Source: Anolis sagrei (Eukaryota; Chordata; Lepidosauria; Squamata; Anolidae). Taken from it: a stretch of DNA of 64,000 nucleotides. A program made the position numbers and the translations under genes. Each line of letters starts with the position of its first letter. Within the stretch, counting starts at the first letter, position 1. Positions 42,801 through 52,106 of the stretch are shown in pieces. The DNA lies in NCBI RefSeq assembly GCF_037176765.1, contig NC_090023.1, positions 104,298,866 to 104,362,865 on the forward strand. Direction: 5' to 3'. The notes beneath the pieces are model-generated. The model was not told the origin of the DNA. It searched no databases and worked only from the letters and a program-made list of their open reading frames with translations.

Positions 42801-45800
42801 AGGCTGCTGTCACACCGCTTGGCACCTGTTGACTTCATGTCTGTATCTGATTTGGAAGTTTTATGTCATAAACAGCCATTCATTGCTGACAAGCAAAAGG
42901 CACTGCTGTGTGCAGAGAACACACAAGGCCCCGAAATTGCTCTTGAATTCCCAGACACTCTTAAAGGTTCTGCATTCTCTGTTTTACCCCCCCCCCCCCT
43001 TTTTGTTTTGTTTTGTAATAAGCAGAAGAGTTTGAGTGAAACCAATTGAGAAGAGGGAATGTTAATGGCAGAAAAGACTGACCTCCAAGAAGCTTGTGTC
43101 TTATCTCATTGCACAGTGCTGTGTATCAAACATGGGTCTACTTTATAAATAAAATAACAAAATAGAAAAGGCAGGAGGAGAGACTCTCTGTGTGAGGGAA
43201 TGGATGCGTATGTCTCCTAATCTCTTTCAGGCACATATTTCACGTTTTAGAAATAATTTCCTCCAGTCGTTTGTGATTCATTGCAGCTTTGAGAAAATTC
43301 TGTTTTTACTAAAGAGACACTTGTGCCTCAAGCAAAGGTCTAACCAGCTAAAAATGAAGAAATGTGCAGCAGTTTGAAATGTGTCTAAAAATGTAGGCTT
43401 CTTGAAGTTAAAATGGCAGAGATGAGGTTAATCCAACCACTGGGCTTGAAAACATCAATTCTGGCCTTTCTTGACAGTTGTCAGCACAAGAGGCTAAGAA
43501 CAGTTTCCCCCAAAATAAATGCATTCTGTTTGGCATGTTTATTTGTTTTATACCCAGCCTTTCTGCCAAAAAATGACACTGAAAGGTGATCATATGGATG
43601 GAAACTAAATTTAAATATGGATTAAATTTAAATATAGATTAAAACTCAATTAAAGTCACATTAATAAACCTCAGAATTTTTAATAAAGAGAAATGCCACT
43701 CCTCAAACAGCCAAAACTTCCTCATGTAACACATCTGGACAGATGGATAGAAGAAAGAAAGGCAGCTTAGAATCCCTTGAAATGGCCATAGTCTTCTCTG
43801 ACATCCCAACCAAACATTTAAAGGTGTCAGAGCCAAGAAGAAGGCTTCCTCTGCAGTTCTTCAGACCTTGGCAAATGTGTATATAGTCATTCAAATAGTC
43901 TTATCTCAAGATGTACAGTATACGAGCACTTCATCTTGCAGGTAATCTCAAGATTGGACTTCTGTAATGAGCTTTATGCCGAGTTACCTCTGTTCCAAGT
44001 TCAGAAACTCCAATTAGTTGAAATCATTGCAGCCAGACTAGTTATAGGAACACCCAGGAGTGAGCATATTACCTACATATTTAAGTCACTCCACTGGTTG
44101 CAAGTTAGTTTCCGGGCAAAGTACAACGTGTTGGTTTTGACCTTTAAAGCTCAACATAGTTTGCGACCAGGTTACCTACAGGATCACCATCTCCTGCACA
44201 ACCTGCCCTTTAGGACACTTAGGTGCTCTGGTGGACGCTTACTCTAACCAGCCAGTACCCAACTGACAACCATCACCCAGAGGACCTTTTCATCAGCTGC
44301 CCCAAGTCTGTGGAATAACCTGCTGACACCTAAATGAGCTGTGAGAATTCAAAACACAACTGAAGACCTATCTCTGGCAGGTCTACCCAGTCAGTTTTAA
44401 CTACAAATTTTAAAATAATATCAAATATTTATTGTGTTTCATCTTTTATCTCATGCATTTTAATGTGTGTATGTTTTCATATAAACTTTTTATGGTTGCA
44501 TTTTAATTGTGTTTTAATGTGTGCTTTTATAGATGTATTTGACTATGTTGTGCCTCACCTCAAGCCAAAAAGAGAGGTGGATAATAAAATTATTATTATC
44601 ATTATTGTTATGTATAAATAGTAGTGAGTTCTACTTGGTCTTCCATCCCATGGACCAAATTGTCTTGAGGATGAAGGAGAACTCAGTTTTTAGCCATTGA
44701 TGTTAGCAGAGGACAAAAGAGAGAAGTAGGATGAGAAAATAAAAACGTTAGAAGCGTTAAAAAGTGGGATAACAGAGGATAAATCATGACTGTCTTTTCC
44801 AAATTGAGGCAGTTGGTCAGAGGGTTCAGAGCAATTTTATACATTTTCTTAGTAATCCTTGCAATAAGCAAGTTCAATATTATGATCAGAGCAAGAAAAA
44901 AAGTTTCTTTGCCAGACTACAACTCCCAGAATCATTCAGTGACTTTACAAAGGAGCCTAATATATAACGAGAGTTATCTAACTTGGAGAGAAAAGATCTG
45001 TGTTCATATACATATCAAGTTTCCCCCTGTGTAACAGTTCAGTCCCCAGCTTTTCTAGGTGAAATACACCAGCTTGAAATTCACTGCAAGTTAATGCCTA
45101 CCTGCTGAGCTAGGTGAATCAATAATATCCCTTTGTCAAAGGCAGATTCCTGTATTTCTACAGAGTTTCATGAGAAGATGGTTTCTGCCTTTTTAACAAT
45201 GAAGAAATTTGCTTGCACCTGTGCAGTGTCTGTTGTCTTCTACTCTGGTCTCTACATCCTCTCAATTCCTATGGTTATTGAAGATAAATTGATATTAAAT
45301 GAGCTGTGTGGTAATAAGTGATACCGTTTACCTGCACTCTAATTAGTTGAGTATTTGAAATGGGGATCGTAGCGAAAGTTTGCTCAAGTATAAGCCAACC
45401 TGAGTATAAGCCGAGGCACCTAATTTTGCCACAAAAAAACTGGGCACACTTACTGACTCGTGTATAAGCCGAGAGTGAGACATACAGCAAAAATAAAAAT
45501 AGATACCAATAAAATTACATTAATTGAGGCATCAGTAGGTTAATTTTTAAAAAATATTTATATAAAACTGTAATTTAAGATAAGACTGTCCAACTCTAAT
45601 TATTCTAACCCTTTTCAATGTAAATGTGCTTTTTCATCCTTCCAATAATGACCATCATTTGTTTTAACAATAAATTTTGGGGGAAATGTTGTGTGTATAT
45701 GAATAAGGAAAAGTGGGAAAGACTGGCACTGAGAGAGAAGGAGAGGAAGGTGCATGCTGCATAACAATGAGCAGAGGAGGTGGGCACTGCGCGAGAGAGG

Positions 45801-46395
45801 AGAGGAAGGCGAACTGAGTTGCTATGCAGAGAGATGAGGATCCTGGAAGGAAGGTTTAGGATTGAAAGAAACCCTTCTTTCAGCCCCACACTTTCCTGCC
45901 AGGCTCATCACCCAAGTATAAGCCGAGGGGAGCTTTTTCAGCCTAAAAAAGGGCTGAAAAACTAGTATATACAGTATTTCAAGTATATACAGTATTTCAC
46001 TGTGTCTTCCAGGTATTTCTACTGCTGGGAAGCCAAGGGCAAGTTTTTTAAAATAGACACCCCCCCCGCCCCAAATCCCTCGGCCAGTATGACTACAATG
46101 GTTTTTGCTGTACAGTCTGATAAAACTATTGTTTTCAATAAAAACTATCGTTTTTTTCTTCTTCTTTCTAGGTATTTTGTTCACACTGGTGGTTGTGCTG
46201 TATGTCATCTGGGTCCAGGCAATGGCGGATCTTGAAAACTATGTGATTATGAAGAAAATAGACTGTCCAGATTTTTCTCTCTATGCTCGCTATGGTTGGT
46301 CTTTTATGTTGGCGCCAGTTGGAATATTTTTTACTGTGTTTTCAGGAATGCTTTTCCTACTGGTAGGACGTACAATTTACCTGCACTCTGATTAG
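27138..46395 (+). CDS. TMEM182: TMEM182, transmembrane protein 182 (whole coding span, five exons)
   Basis: TMEM182 is a claudin/PMP22-like four-span plasma-membrane protein, expressed mainly in skeletal muscle and heart and reported to restrain myoblast fusion through integrin beta-1. Joining 27138-27278, 27554-27653, 29689-29787, 38528-38665 and 46172-46395 gives 233 residues (human about 229) with matching phases and GT-AG introns. Visible parts: segment 1 (about 5-30), a first extracellular loop with FFWRCWF and two sequon regions (NCT and NNST), segment 2 (about 118-140), segment 3 (about 152-175) with [10 protein letters not shown], and segment 4 (about 203-228). The ATG at 27138 is the first in frame and matches the mammalian N-terminus. 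It is head to head with MFSD9. Decayed copies of parts of its last exon flank exon 5 (45326-45384 and 48610-48710). Confidence 0.96.
27554..27653 (+). CDS. TMEM182: TMEM182 coding exon 2
   Basis: 100 nt encoding residues 48-80 and the first base of Thr81. Contains [20 protein letters not shown], the conserved aromatic-cysteine core of the first extracellular loop. The acceptor CAG is at 27551-27553 and the donor GTAAGT follows 27653. Confidence 0.95.
27843..28229. mobile_element. hAT (Charlie-like) DNA transposon remnant
   Basis: It begins CAGTGGTTCTCAACC and ends with the inverse GGTTGGGAACCACTG. The flanks are ATTTAAAG and ATTTAAAT, an 8-bp duplication with one change. About 387 bases and non-coding. 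Lies in TMEM182 intron 2. Confidence 0.8.
28628..28850. mobile_element. Pogo/Tigger-like DNA transposon remnant (MER2-like)
   Basis: CATTGGCCCTCTATATCCAT start, CAAAATCATTTTGTCATTTT inside, and CCTGGAACCAACCTCCAG near the right end; the right terminus is decayed. Confidence 0.65.
28860..29688. other. TMEM182 intron 2, unassigned
   Basis: No ORF or clear repeat except a short AATTCTGGGAATTACAG-like stretch near 29380. Confidence 0.4.
29689..29787 (+). CDS. TMEM182: TMEM182 coding exon 3
   Basis: 99 nt encoding the rest of Thr81, residues 82-113 and the first base of Ile114. Carries the [14 protein letters not shown] and [10 protein letters not shown] stretches with potential N-glycosylation sites. 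The acceptor CAG is at 29686-29688 and the donor GTAAGC follows 29787. Confidence 0.95.
29906..30040. mobile_element. Palindromic MITE, ATAATCC-like
   Basis: GGATCTACACTGTCCTATAA with AATCCAGTTTCAGAATGTGG and the inverse GGATTATAGGTCAGTGTAGA. Lies just after TMEM182 exon 3. Confidence 0.65.
30041..32648. other. TMEM182 intron 3, mostly unassigned
   Basis: A 2.6-kb AT-rich stretch with few recognised repeats. A GC-rich run of GCGGGCGGGCGGG type sits at 32429-32455. No exon or ORF is supported. Confidence 0.45.
32649..32738 (+). mobile_element. L2 LINE C-terminal fragment
   Basis: Translates to [20 protein letters not shown] then DRIL, the conserved C-terminal stretch of L2 proteins. It abuts a CR1 fragment. 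Confidence 0.7.
32739..32995 (-). mobile_element. Old CR1 LINE fragment
   Basis: CTGACAGATGTCCATCCAGT and TTTGAATCCATTGCTCCATG match the C-terminal part of CR1 on the minus strand, but it is much more diverged than the copies at 11533 and 50118. Confidence 0.7.
32996..33766. other. TMEM182 intron 3, unassigned
   Basis: Nothing recognised. Confidence 0.45.
33767..34040 (-). mobile_element. L2 LINE 3' end with (ATT)n tail
   Basis: ATT microsatellite 33767-33801, then TTATCCCACTTTTCTCCCAC, the L2 3' UTR signature, and an A-rich UTR. Confidence 0.7.
34630..34812. mobile_element. Palindromic MITE
   Basis: The arm CCTGATTCTGCATCATGCAA (34679) has its near-inverse around 34747-34777, and the outer parts CCCCAAATCTACAGAAA and TTTCTGTAGTTTTGGGGG are also inverted. 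The family is not identified. Confidence 0.7.
35605..35833 (+). mobile_element. L2-type LINE 3' end with (AAAT)n tail
   Basis: ATGTAAGACATACCTGTTTC, then TTGTAAGCCGCTCCGAACCC and GGCGGCATATAAGTCCAAAT, ending in AAATAAATAAAT. A typical L2 3' end; 5'-truncated. Confidence 0.75.
36490..36612 (+). mobile_element. L2 LINE 3' end
   Basis: GTAAACCGCTCTGAGTCGCC, then GGGCTGAGAGAGAGCGGTAT, and an AATAATAAT tail. Confidence 0.75.
36618..36842. mobile_element. Long palindromic repeat (TTTCATGGCC family)
   Basis: The left arm runs from GTAAAAGTCTTTCACGGCC through GGGCTATATGGCCACTTTCT and CTCTCCTGACGTTTCACC. The right arm is its inverse, ending ATATAGCCCGAAAAAACC. The arms are about 100 bases each, with GAGGATGCTTG near the centre. 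Fragments of the same family are at 945, 20476 and 55855. Confidence 0.85.
36940..37090 (+). mobile_element. Probable old LINE (L2-like) 3' end
   Basis: TATAAGCCACCTAAAGTCCC with AAATAAGATGGAACAGAAAT resembles decayed L2 3' UTRs. Weakly supported. Confidence 0.35.
37091..38527. other. TMEM182 intron 3 near exon 4, unassigned
   Basis: Short frames only, none recognised. No repeats identified. Confidence 0.45.
38528..38665 (+). CDS. TMEM182: TMEM182 coding exon 4
   Basis: 138 nt encoding the rest of Ile114, residues 115-159 and the first base of Gly160. Contains [14 protein letters not shown], the second membrane segment ending in [10 protein letters not shown], and the glycine-rich [11 protein letters not shown] entry to segment 3. 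The acceptor TAG is at 38525-38527 and the donor GTAAGT follows 38665. Confidence 0.96.
38780..38995 (-). mobile_element. 5S-rRNA-derived SINE
   Basis: Read on the minus strand, the head matches vertebrate 5S rRNA from about position 30 to the 3' end (GAGGCTAAGCAAAGTCAGTA then TTCTTGGATGG and GGTGCTATAGGCT), followed by a body ending CAGGAGACATGAAGGCAC. The head has lost many internal-promoter bases, so it is old. Confidence 0.8.
39355..40503 (+). mobile_element. BovB (RTE-clade) LINE, 5'-truncated, with 11-bp target-site duplication
   Basis: An open frame 39378-40496 (372 codons) encodes the BovB reverse transcriptase from FIDYSKAF (first catalytic Asp, residue 17) through [18 protein letters not shown] and [19 protein letters not shown] (YADD 117-120) to [27 protein letters not shown] and the C-terminal [10 protein letters not shown]. 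These match ruminant and squamate BovB closely. ACCATCATCCC flanks it at 39344-39354 and 40504-40514. The endonuclease and upstream RT are lost by truncation, so it is dead on arrival, though the remaining frame is uninterrupted. It sits in TMEM182 intron 4 in the gene's sense. Confidence 0.96.
40650..40812 (-). mobile_element. tRNA-derived SINE, old
   Basis: Minus-strand order: ACTCAAACCATTC-type tRNA region at the right, GGCTGAGAGAGT-type core, and a tail towards GTCATTTGCTTCCACTTGAC. Similar to the better copy at 63595-63835 but diverged. Confidence 0.5.
40815..43934. other. TMEM182 intron 4, mostly unassigned
   Basis: 3.1 kb with one MITE (42095-42272), two runs of nine or more C (42321 and 42989) and a short GATA-rich stretch near 40858. 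No exon or ORF is supported. Confidence 0.45.
42095..42272. mobile_element. MITE, GTGCATCTACACTGTAGA family
   Basis: ACTGCTCAATGCTAAGGAAT in the left part, and CAAGCTGCATTAATTCTAGA with GTGAAGATGCACCCT at the right end. Left end decayed. Confidence 0.65.
43935..44612 (+). mobile_element. Old L2-type LINE
   Basis: The frame 43936-44247 reads [28 protein letters not shown] and [20 protein letters not shown], the L2 C-terminal signature. The 3' end is TTGTGCCTCACCTCAAGCC with an ATT-rich tail near 44580. More diverged than the L2 copies at 19168 and 60771. Confidence 0.8.
45326..45384 (+). pseudogene. Fragment duplicating the 3' end of TMEM182 exon 5
   Basis: About 59 bases that match 46375-46434, the last codons of TMEM182 (ending LHS), the TAG stop and the first 40 bases after it, at roughly 80-85 percent identity by eye. 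It lies about 1.05 kb upstream of the true exon, in intron 4. The match breaks off where a repeat with ATAAGCCGAG motifs begins. It is not part of an ORF that extends the homology upstream. Confidence 0.75.
45385..45985. mobile_element. Interspersed repeat with ATAAGCCGAG motifs
   Basis: AGTATAAGCCAACCTGAGTA then TATAAGCCGAGGCACC at the left, and CAAGTATAAGCCGAGGGGAG, with TTTTTCAGCCTAAAAAAGGG, at the right. TATATACAGTATTTC is doubled at its right end (45966-45999). Probably a DNA transposon; name unknown. Confidence 0.55.
46172..46395 (+). CDS. TMEM182: TMEM182 coding exon 5 (last)
   Basis: 224 nt encoding the rest of Gly160, residues 161-233 and the TAG stop. Contains [15 protein letters not shown] at the end of segment 3, a cytoplasmic or loop stretch with DCPDF, and segment 4 ([20 protein letters not shown]). 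The acceptor TAG is at 46169-46171 after a pyrimidine-rich tract. Confidence 0.96.
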
Positions 46396-46934
46396 TTGAG
46401 TTTTTGAAATATTGGAATCATAGGGAAGGTTTGCTGAGAAGCTATTTTTATACATTATTATTACTATTATTCCTCCTACGGTCCAGTCTATGGATAGTGC
46501 CATTTTAGGTCTGCTTAGGCAAGTAGCAGAGTCTTGTACATGTCTACTCAGATGTGAGTCCTTACTGAATTCAGTGGCACTTGGTTCCAAATAAGTATGT
46601 CTAGTTCTGAGTAAGCTTGACCATGTGTTTTCTTTTATTAGGTAAGTAATGTATAAATGGTCATGACAGAAGTACTTATGCTGGAACTAACAAATGTTCC
46701 ACAGAGCATTTCAGTTTCCTATTATCTCTTGTTTCAATACTTTTCATTAGGTTTAATCTGAGCAAATGTTCTGGCTCTTAAAATAGCATCCAATTGTCCA
46801 TGGAATGTTTTAGCTAACATGGGAGTACAGAAGATGAGGTCAGTAGAATAGCGCTTCGATGTTGCTATGTATAGCCCAAATTAGGGGTGACTTCCCAGAT
46901 GTTGTGCAAATACCAGCAGACATAGACAGTATCA

Positions 46935-47158
46935 TCAGCCATCTGTAGCCATTGATTCTGCACCCATTGATTCAATCATCCATGGCTTAAAATTATTTTT
47001 AAAATCTGAAAGGCAAACCTTAATTTTGCCATTTTATATAAATGACTTTTTTTCTATGTCATTGTATATAATGAAACTAGAGCACCTACGGATTTTGGTA
47101 TCCATGGAGGGTCCTGGAAGCAAACCCCAGTAGATGCCAAAGGCCCCCTGTATAGCCA
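46935..47158. mobile_element. Pogo/Tigger-like DNA transposon remnant (MER2-like)
   Basis: CATCTGTAGCCATTGATTCT at the left, TTAATTTTGCCATTTTATAT inside, and GATTTTGGTATCCATGGAGG and AAAGGCCCCCTGTATAG at the right. Confidence 0.65.
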
Positions 47159-48334
47159 ATACTTGAGAGTTGCAATTTAACAATATCTAAAGTGCTATAT
47201 GATTCTCACAACTAGCCTTCCCCAATCTAGATCTGTTTCACTGACTCAGTGGAGTTTAGGTCAACTATTCTCCAGCCGCTCCTGACATGCCTCACAATTA
47301 GCTGTGCTAGCTAGGGTAGATGATACTTTCAGTCCAACAGTATCTGGAAAGCCACAGAATTTCTTCACCAAATGCCTCCATGTTCAAACAGTGCAGGAGA
47401 ATGGAAGAGTTCATGGATTAAATCCTCTGTGGAAGCATATTTAATTAGGCTTTTGTTCTAAAGCTTGTTTTTTTGTTTTTGGTGTTCTTGATTGTAGAAG
47501 ATGTATTATATAGTTTGCTGTCATTGTTTTTCTTCCCCTTGCAGTTATGGCCTGACTCATTTGGCCAAGTCATTTGGCTTATAGTTCATCAGACACCTCC
47601 CTGACTCTTTTGTACCATACCCAGGGTAGAAAAAAATGCTCACCAGGAGGGATGCAACATCATTTCTGGTTGTAAAAATGGTAGCTTCAAGATGTCAAAA
47701 TTAGCTGGTGCAGTTCTCTGAGCTCCAGAATATGCCCACCCCTGTTCATCTGGTTCTCCTTTCAGATCAATGAGGCCAATGGGGAAATAAATTATTCCTC
47801 GCAGCCAGGGATCAATATCTGTTAACAGGGTTCAGTGTTGAAGATGCCTCTGGGATTCCTTCCCCACTTTTATGGTCCAGCTATTTGAGCAGTGCCTGCT
47901 AGTTAGCCCTTTTTTCAATTCCCAACAACTTTTGGAGTGTTGGGAGCATTGTCAAAAATTTAATGGCTGATTAAGCCCATCTGCCTATTGTTGCTTGGGT
48001 GCTGTCAGCACAGCCAGATAATCCCAACAGGATCCACTGACTGAGGCAGGAACCCACCCTGTTTCCATGTCCTGATGTAACTGCCAAGATCTCTTCAGAT
48101 TCCCAGAATCCTGTAATCACCTGCTTAACTATAGAAGTGATTCAGAGAATAACTTTCCACATGTTTCAAAGAAATGTATTACACACTCTATTTCCTACAT
48201 CAAGAAAATGCAACCTGTGGCCTTCTAGATTAAATTGGGATCATAACTCACATGAGTTCTAGTCAGTATAGTCAACAGTCAGAGATACTGTGAAGTACAA
48301 TACAATGACATCTGGGACTCTTTCATATGCCACT

Positions 48335-48525
48335 ACTATAGCACTGTGTTCCACTTTACTTCCATGCCAACGTTGTGTGAAATCCTGGTATTTCTAGTTC
48401 GGTAAGGCATTAGCACTCTTTGAGAATTCTCATGATTCTCCCCCAATTACCAATTCCACAGTTCTGTAGCAAAAAGCTGCAATTAAAATGAAATCATGGT
48501 GTTTTAATTGTGGCATGTAGCAGGA
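48335..48525. mobile_element. MITE, GTGCATCTACACTGTAGA family, old
   Basis: TAAGGCATTAGCACTCTTTG and the inverse-arm AATTACCAATTCCACAGTTC are present; ends decayed. Confidence 0.45.
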
Positions 48526-48609
48526 CCCGTAGAGGGTTACATTGCCCACCCTTGTGTTAAGAGCATGGAAACATGTCATAATAGTTAACCTATATCTGAC
48601 TGACTGCAG

Positions 48610-48710
48610 GGCTGGTTGTCCTTCATGTCATCTGGGTCCAGGCTATGGTTGATCTTTAAAAGGATGTAATTAGAAAGAAAAAAGGCTGTCCAGATTTCTC
48701 TCTGTGTGCA
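48610..48710 (+). pseudogene. Decayed copy of the 5' half of TMEM182 exon 5
   Basis: About 100 bases that match 46187-46293, covering the [15 protein letters not shown] to DCPDFSL coding region at about 75-80 percent identity. The shared block CATCTGGGTCCAGGC is exact. A TAA stop follows the copy's DL codons, and there are small length changes, so it cannot code. It lies 2.2 kb downstream of the real stop. Confidence 0.8.
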
Positions 48711-48720
48711 TTAGTGCATA

Positions 48721-50117
48721 ATACAGAGCTCAGATCAGGAGTGGCTATTTATTTCACGATCGATGAGCCAGAAGAAAGTGATTAACAACTAAATGTATGC
48801 CAAAACTACATCCTGAAAGTATGGACAGATTGCATAGATAATTTTTTTTATTCCAGCATTTGCCAGGAATATATTATAATTGAATTTCTTAAAATATATC
48901 TAGATTTGTTTGTGTTTGACATATGTTTTCTATGAAAAATTGCTGTATATGTTCTCTTTTTTAAAATAAAAAGTTAATTAAGAAAATATTTGTATGAAGG
49001 AAGGTTTCTCTCTCTTTCCAAATGGTGAAGTTGAATTTCATTAATTTAGCACAACAATGGTATCCGCAACTTGCTTGGATAACTATTTTTTTTTCAGGGC
49101 CAGTGTTACCTTTCTTTCCCACCTTTTCTCCTGCCTGTACTTTAAGCTGGTATAGATAGTGTTGCTAAACTATTTTCCTCTCAGCTCTGACCACAAACTA
49201 CATATAGATATTGTCCTACATACCTCCAGGCTACATTTTGAGATATAGCATTTACATCTTTAAATTATACTGAAATCAGTACTTGTATCAGTTTTGTAAA
49301 ATCTCAGTATTGTAAAATCTCAGGGAGGCTGACAAGTATATAAATAGAAACAATTGTAAACAATTCCAGATATAAACAGCAGAATAATTTATGTAAGACA
49401 AAAGCAATTTACCAAGCTGAAACAACAAGGACTAAAACAGTTAAATCCATGGATGTGTACAATTAAAAAAGGATAGGCTGCAAAAGTTTTAATAAGAAGC
49501 CATGTTTTAACTTGGTGCCTAAAAGAAATTACCACTAGCACCAATTGGATCTTTAAGGGGAAAGTATTCCATAAATTGAGGTGCCATAGCAAAGGAAATT
49601 CTCTCTCATGTCCATGCAAAATATCACTCTTACTAGTGAGAAATGGAGGACACCCCTCCAAAATGCCTCAGTTTGTGAACAGGTATATACTCTTCAAGTA
49701 TCTATGTCCTAAGCTATGTAAGGGTTTTAATGTCATCATCAGCACCTGAAATTCAGACCAGAACTGAATTGGTGTTATGTGTTGTCGAGATGATACTCTG
49801 GTCTTACTACTTCACTGCACCATCTGAAACTTCCAAGTCATCTTCAGTCTCTTGTAAGAGCCTTTTAGTAGTCTAATTGAGAAATTGCTGGCGCATTGAC
49901 TATTGTGAGTAGGTTATCCCGATCCAGGGAGGGCAGCAGCTGGTGTCCAATCAGAGCTGGTTCCAAGGGATTCAGCGTACTTGGGCCACCAGAGAGAAAC
50001 ATAGATCTGTGAGTATTTCCAAGTCACTGCTCCTTCAGAGGCAGTACAACCCCATTCATTTCTCAGTCTTGAAAAATAACCAGTTCCCAAACCTCCATCT
50101 GAAAGGTTCTGTTTCAG
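48721..50117. other. Intergenic 3' of TMEM182, mostly unassigned
   Basis: AT-rich. 49490-49900 resembles a decayed L2 C-terminal and 3' region on the minus strand (AAATTCTCTCTCATGTCC, TAAGGGTTTTAATGTCATCA), but not firmly. Confidence 0.35.
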
Positions 50118-50932
50118 TTTATTGACAAACAAAATTACTAACAAAATGAAGTTCAACAGAGACAAATGCAAGATACTCCACTTAGGCAGAAAAAACGAAA
50201 TGCAAAGATACAGAATGGGGGATGCCTGGCTCGAGAGCAGTACGTGTGAAAAGGATCTTGGAGTCCTTGTGGACAACAAGTTAAACATGAGCCAACAATG
50301 TGATGTGGTGGCAAAAAAAGCCAATGGGATTTTGGCCTGCATCAATAGGATCTAGGGAAGTAATGCTACCCCTCTATTCTGCTTTGGTTAGACCACACCT
50401 GGAATATTGTGTCCAATTCTGGGCACCACAATTCAAGAGAGATATTGACAAGCTGGAATGTGTCCAGAGGAGGGCGACTAAAATGATCAAGGGTCTGGAG
50501 AACAAGCCCTATGAGGAGCGGCTTAAGGAGCTGGGCATGTTTAGCCTGAAGAAGAGAAGGCTGAGAGGAGATATGATAGCCATGTATAAATATGTGAGAG
50601 GAAGCCACATGGCATTGTTACAAAACACAGGGAGGAGGGAGCAAGCTTGTTTTCTGCTTCTCTGGAGACTAGGACATGGAACAATGACTTCAAACTACAA
50701 GAAAGGAGATTCCACCTGAACATGAGGAAAGAACATGACAGTGAGAGCTGTTCAGCAGTGGAACTCTCTGCCCCGGAGTGTGGTGGAGGCTCCTTCTTTG
50801 GAAGCTTTTAAACAGAGGCTGGATGGCCATCTGTCAGGGGTGATTTGAATGCAATATTCCTGCTTCTTGGCAGGGGGTTGGACTGGATGGCCCATGAGGT
50901 CTCTTCCAACTCTTTGATTCTATGATTCTATG
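50118..50932 (+). mobile_element. CR1 LINE 3' part
   Basis: Plus-strand CR1 C-terminus: KMKFNRDKCKILHLGRKNEM, then RYRMGDAWLESSTCEKDLGV in 50122-50355, and [20 protein letters not shown] in 50300-50719 after a frame change. It ends with the tail GATTCTATGATTCTATGG. Closely similar to the copy at 11533-13098. 5'-truncated and with at least two frame breaks. Confidence 0.92.
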
Positions 50933-51042
50933 GAGGTGTCTACGGACAACGCTGGCTCTTCGGCTTAGAAATGGAGATGAGCACCACACCCCAGAGTCAG
51001 ACATGACTGGACTTAATGTCAGGGGACTACCTTTACCTTTTT
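50933..51042 (+). mobile_element. Sauria-type SINE 3' half inserted in the CR1 tail
   Basis: GGCTTAGAAATGGAGATGAG and AGAGTCAGACATGACTGGAC match the 3' part of the SINE at 7835-8013. TTCTATGATTC-type CR1 tail sequence is on both sides. Confidence 0.75.
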
Positions 51043-51264
51043 TATGATTCTATGATCCTCACCCGATCCATTACAGGATGTAAGCAGTGGTCCAGCACAT
51101 CAACAGAACCATTTGAATCAAATACCAAGCATAAGTAGAGTTTTGTCTTATCAAAATAGTGATAGTACCCATTATCAAACTCTCTAAAGATCTCCCTTAA
51201 CTACTTGAAAAAGATATTTAACAACATGTGGGACAAGGTAGAGCTTTGAGGCATTTCAGAGCTT

Positions 51265-51480
51265 ATATCCATGTTCTCATTTATTTGTTGTAATACCCTC
51301 TTCCAGAATCTTCACTTCCTCACATTCCCACCACATATGCGTAAACCATCCCTTTCCCTTTTTACAATGCCAGCAGTTTGAGCTGGAGTCTTTTATCATA
51401 TATGCTAGCTGAGCTGGGGTTCTATACCACTTTAAATAATTTTTTTTTACTAATTTTTGAAACTTTTCCATTTTAATGGT
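51265..51480 (-). mobile_element. L1-type LINE C-terminal fragment
   Basis: The minus-strand frame 51277-51471 reads KKNYLKWYRTPAQLAYM, then CWHCKKGKGWFTHMWWECEE, the conserved C-terminal cysteine motif of L1 ORF2. It is the only L1 trace I see in the window. Confidence 0.8.
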
Positions 51481-51833
51481 ACTTACCCCTTCATTATCTT
51501 TTCCACCCTTTCCTCTGAAAGTATGCTTTCCTTACTCCATTATTGTTCTAAGCATTGTTTCTTTTGCTTCCACTATCATTTTGTATATTACTCCTGCTCC
51601 CCCCCCCCCTTTTTACCTTCTTCCTTTTGTCTTATCAGGGAATCTTGGATTGAAACCTTTAAAAATTACTTAAGGCATGGAGGAGAGGTTTTTTAGATAC
51701 TTGGATCTCAAAGACTAAGTTCTTACTGCTAATGTTAGAACTGTTATTGTTTGTGAGGCATTATTTGCTTAAACACTTGTACATGACACCCTTTTGCTTT
51801 CCAATGAAGTATATTATCTCAAATTATTATGGA

Positions 51834-52106
51834 CTAGCCATCCCCTGTCATGCGTTGGTGTGGCCCAGTTTGTGTATATGTGTTTTGTGTGTGTATATTT
51901 GTATATATATATGGCTTTGCGCATGCATTGTAATGTATTTTTTTGGCTTTTTAAGTCTTTTACGCTGTGTTTTTCAGTGGTTTTATGAGGGATGGTCACT
52001 TGTTGGCCTGATAGATGTATTGTGTCCAAATCTGGTGTCAATTCGCCCAGTGGTTTTTGAGTTATGTCAATCCCACAAATGAACGTTACATTTTTATTTA
52101 TATAGA
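51834..52106 (-). mobile_element. Short non-autonomous Helitron, 273 bp, both ends intact
   Basis: On the minus strand it starts TCTATATAAATAAAAATG after an A and ends GGGGATGGCTAG before a T, so it sits exactly between A and T. A hairpin CCACACCAACGCATGA-type lies 11 bases before the end (clearer in the copy at 19492). No terminal inverted repeats, no target-site duplication and no ORF, as expected. Confidence 0.75.

Larger units (their letters stand above)
46396..48970 (+). other. Probable TMEM182 3' UTR and 3' flank
   Basis: Downstream of the stop there is no coding signal. Two plus-strand AATAAA hexamers at 47786-47791 and 48965-48970 are candidate polyadenylation signals. If the second is used, the UTR would include a pogo-like repeat (46935-47158), a MITE (48335-48525) and the decayed exon-5 copy at 48610-48710. 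The transcript end cannot be settled from sequence alone. Confidence 0.35.

Noticed and set aside
45133-45321. 62-codon ORF as the upstream part of a second TMEM182 last exon
   Set aside because: No similarity to residues 161-220 of TMEM182 could be seen; only the 59 bases after it match.
49389-49661. 90-codon minus ORF as a gene
   Set aside because: The sequence resembles a decayed L2 C-terminal region; support is too weak for a separate call.
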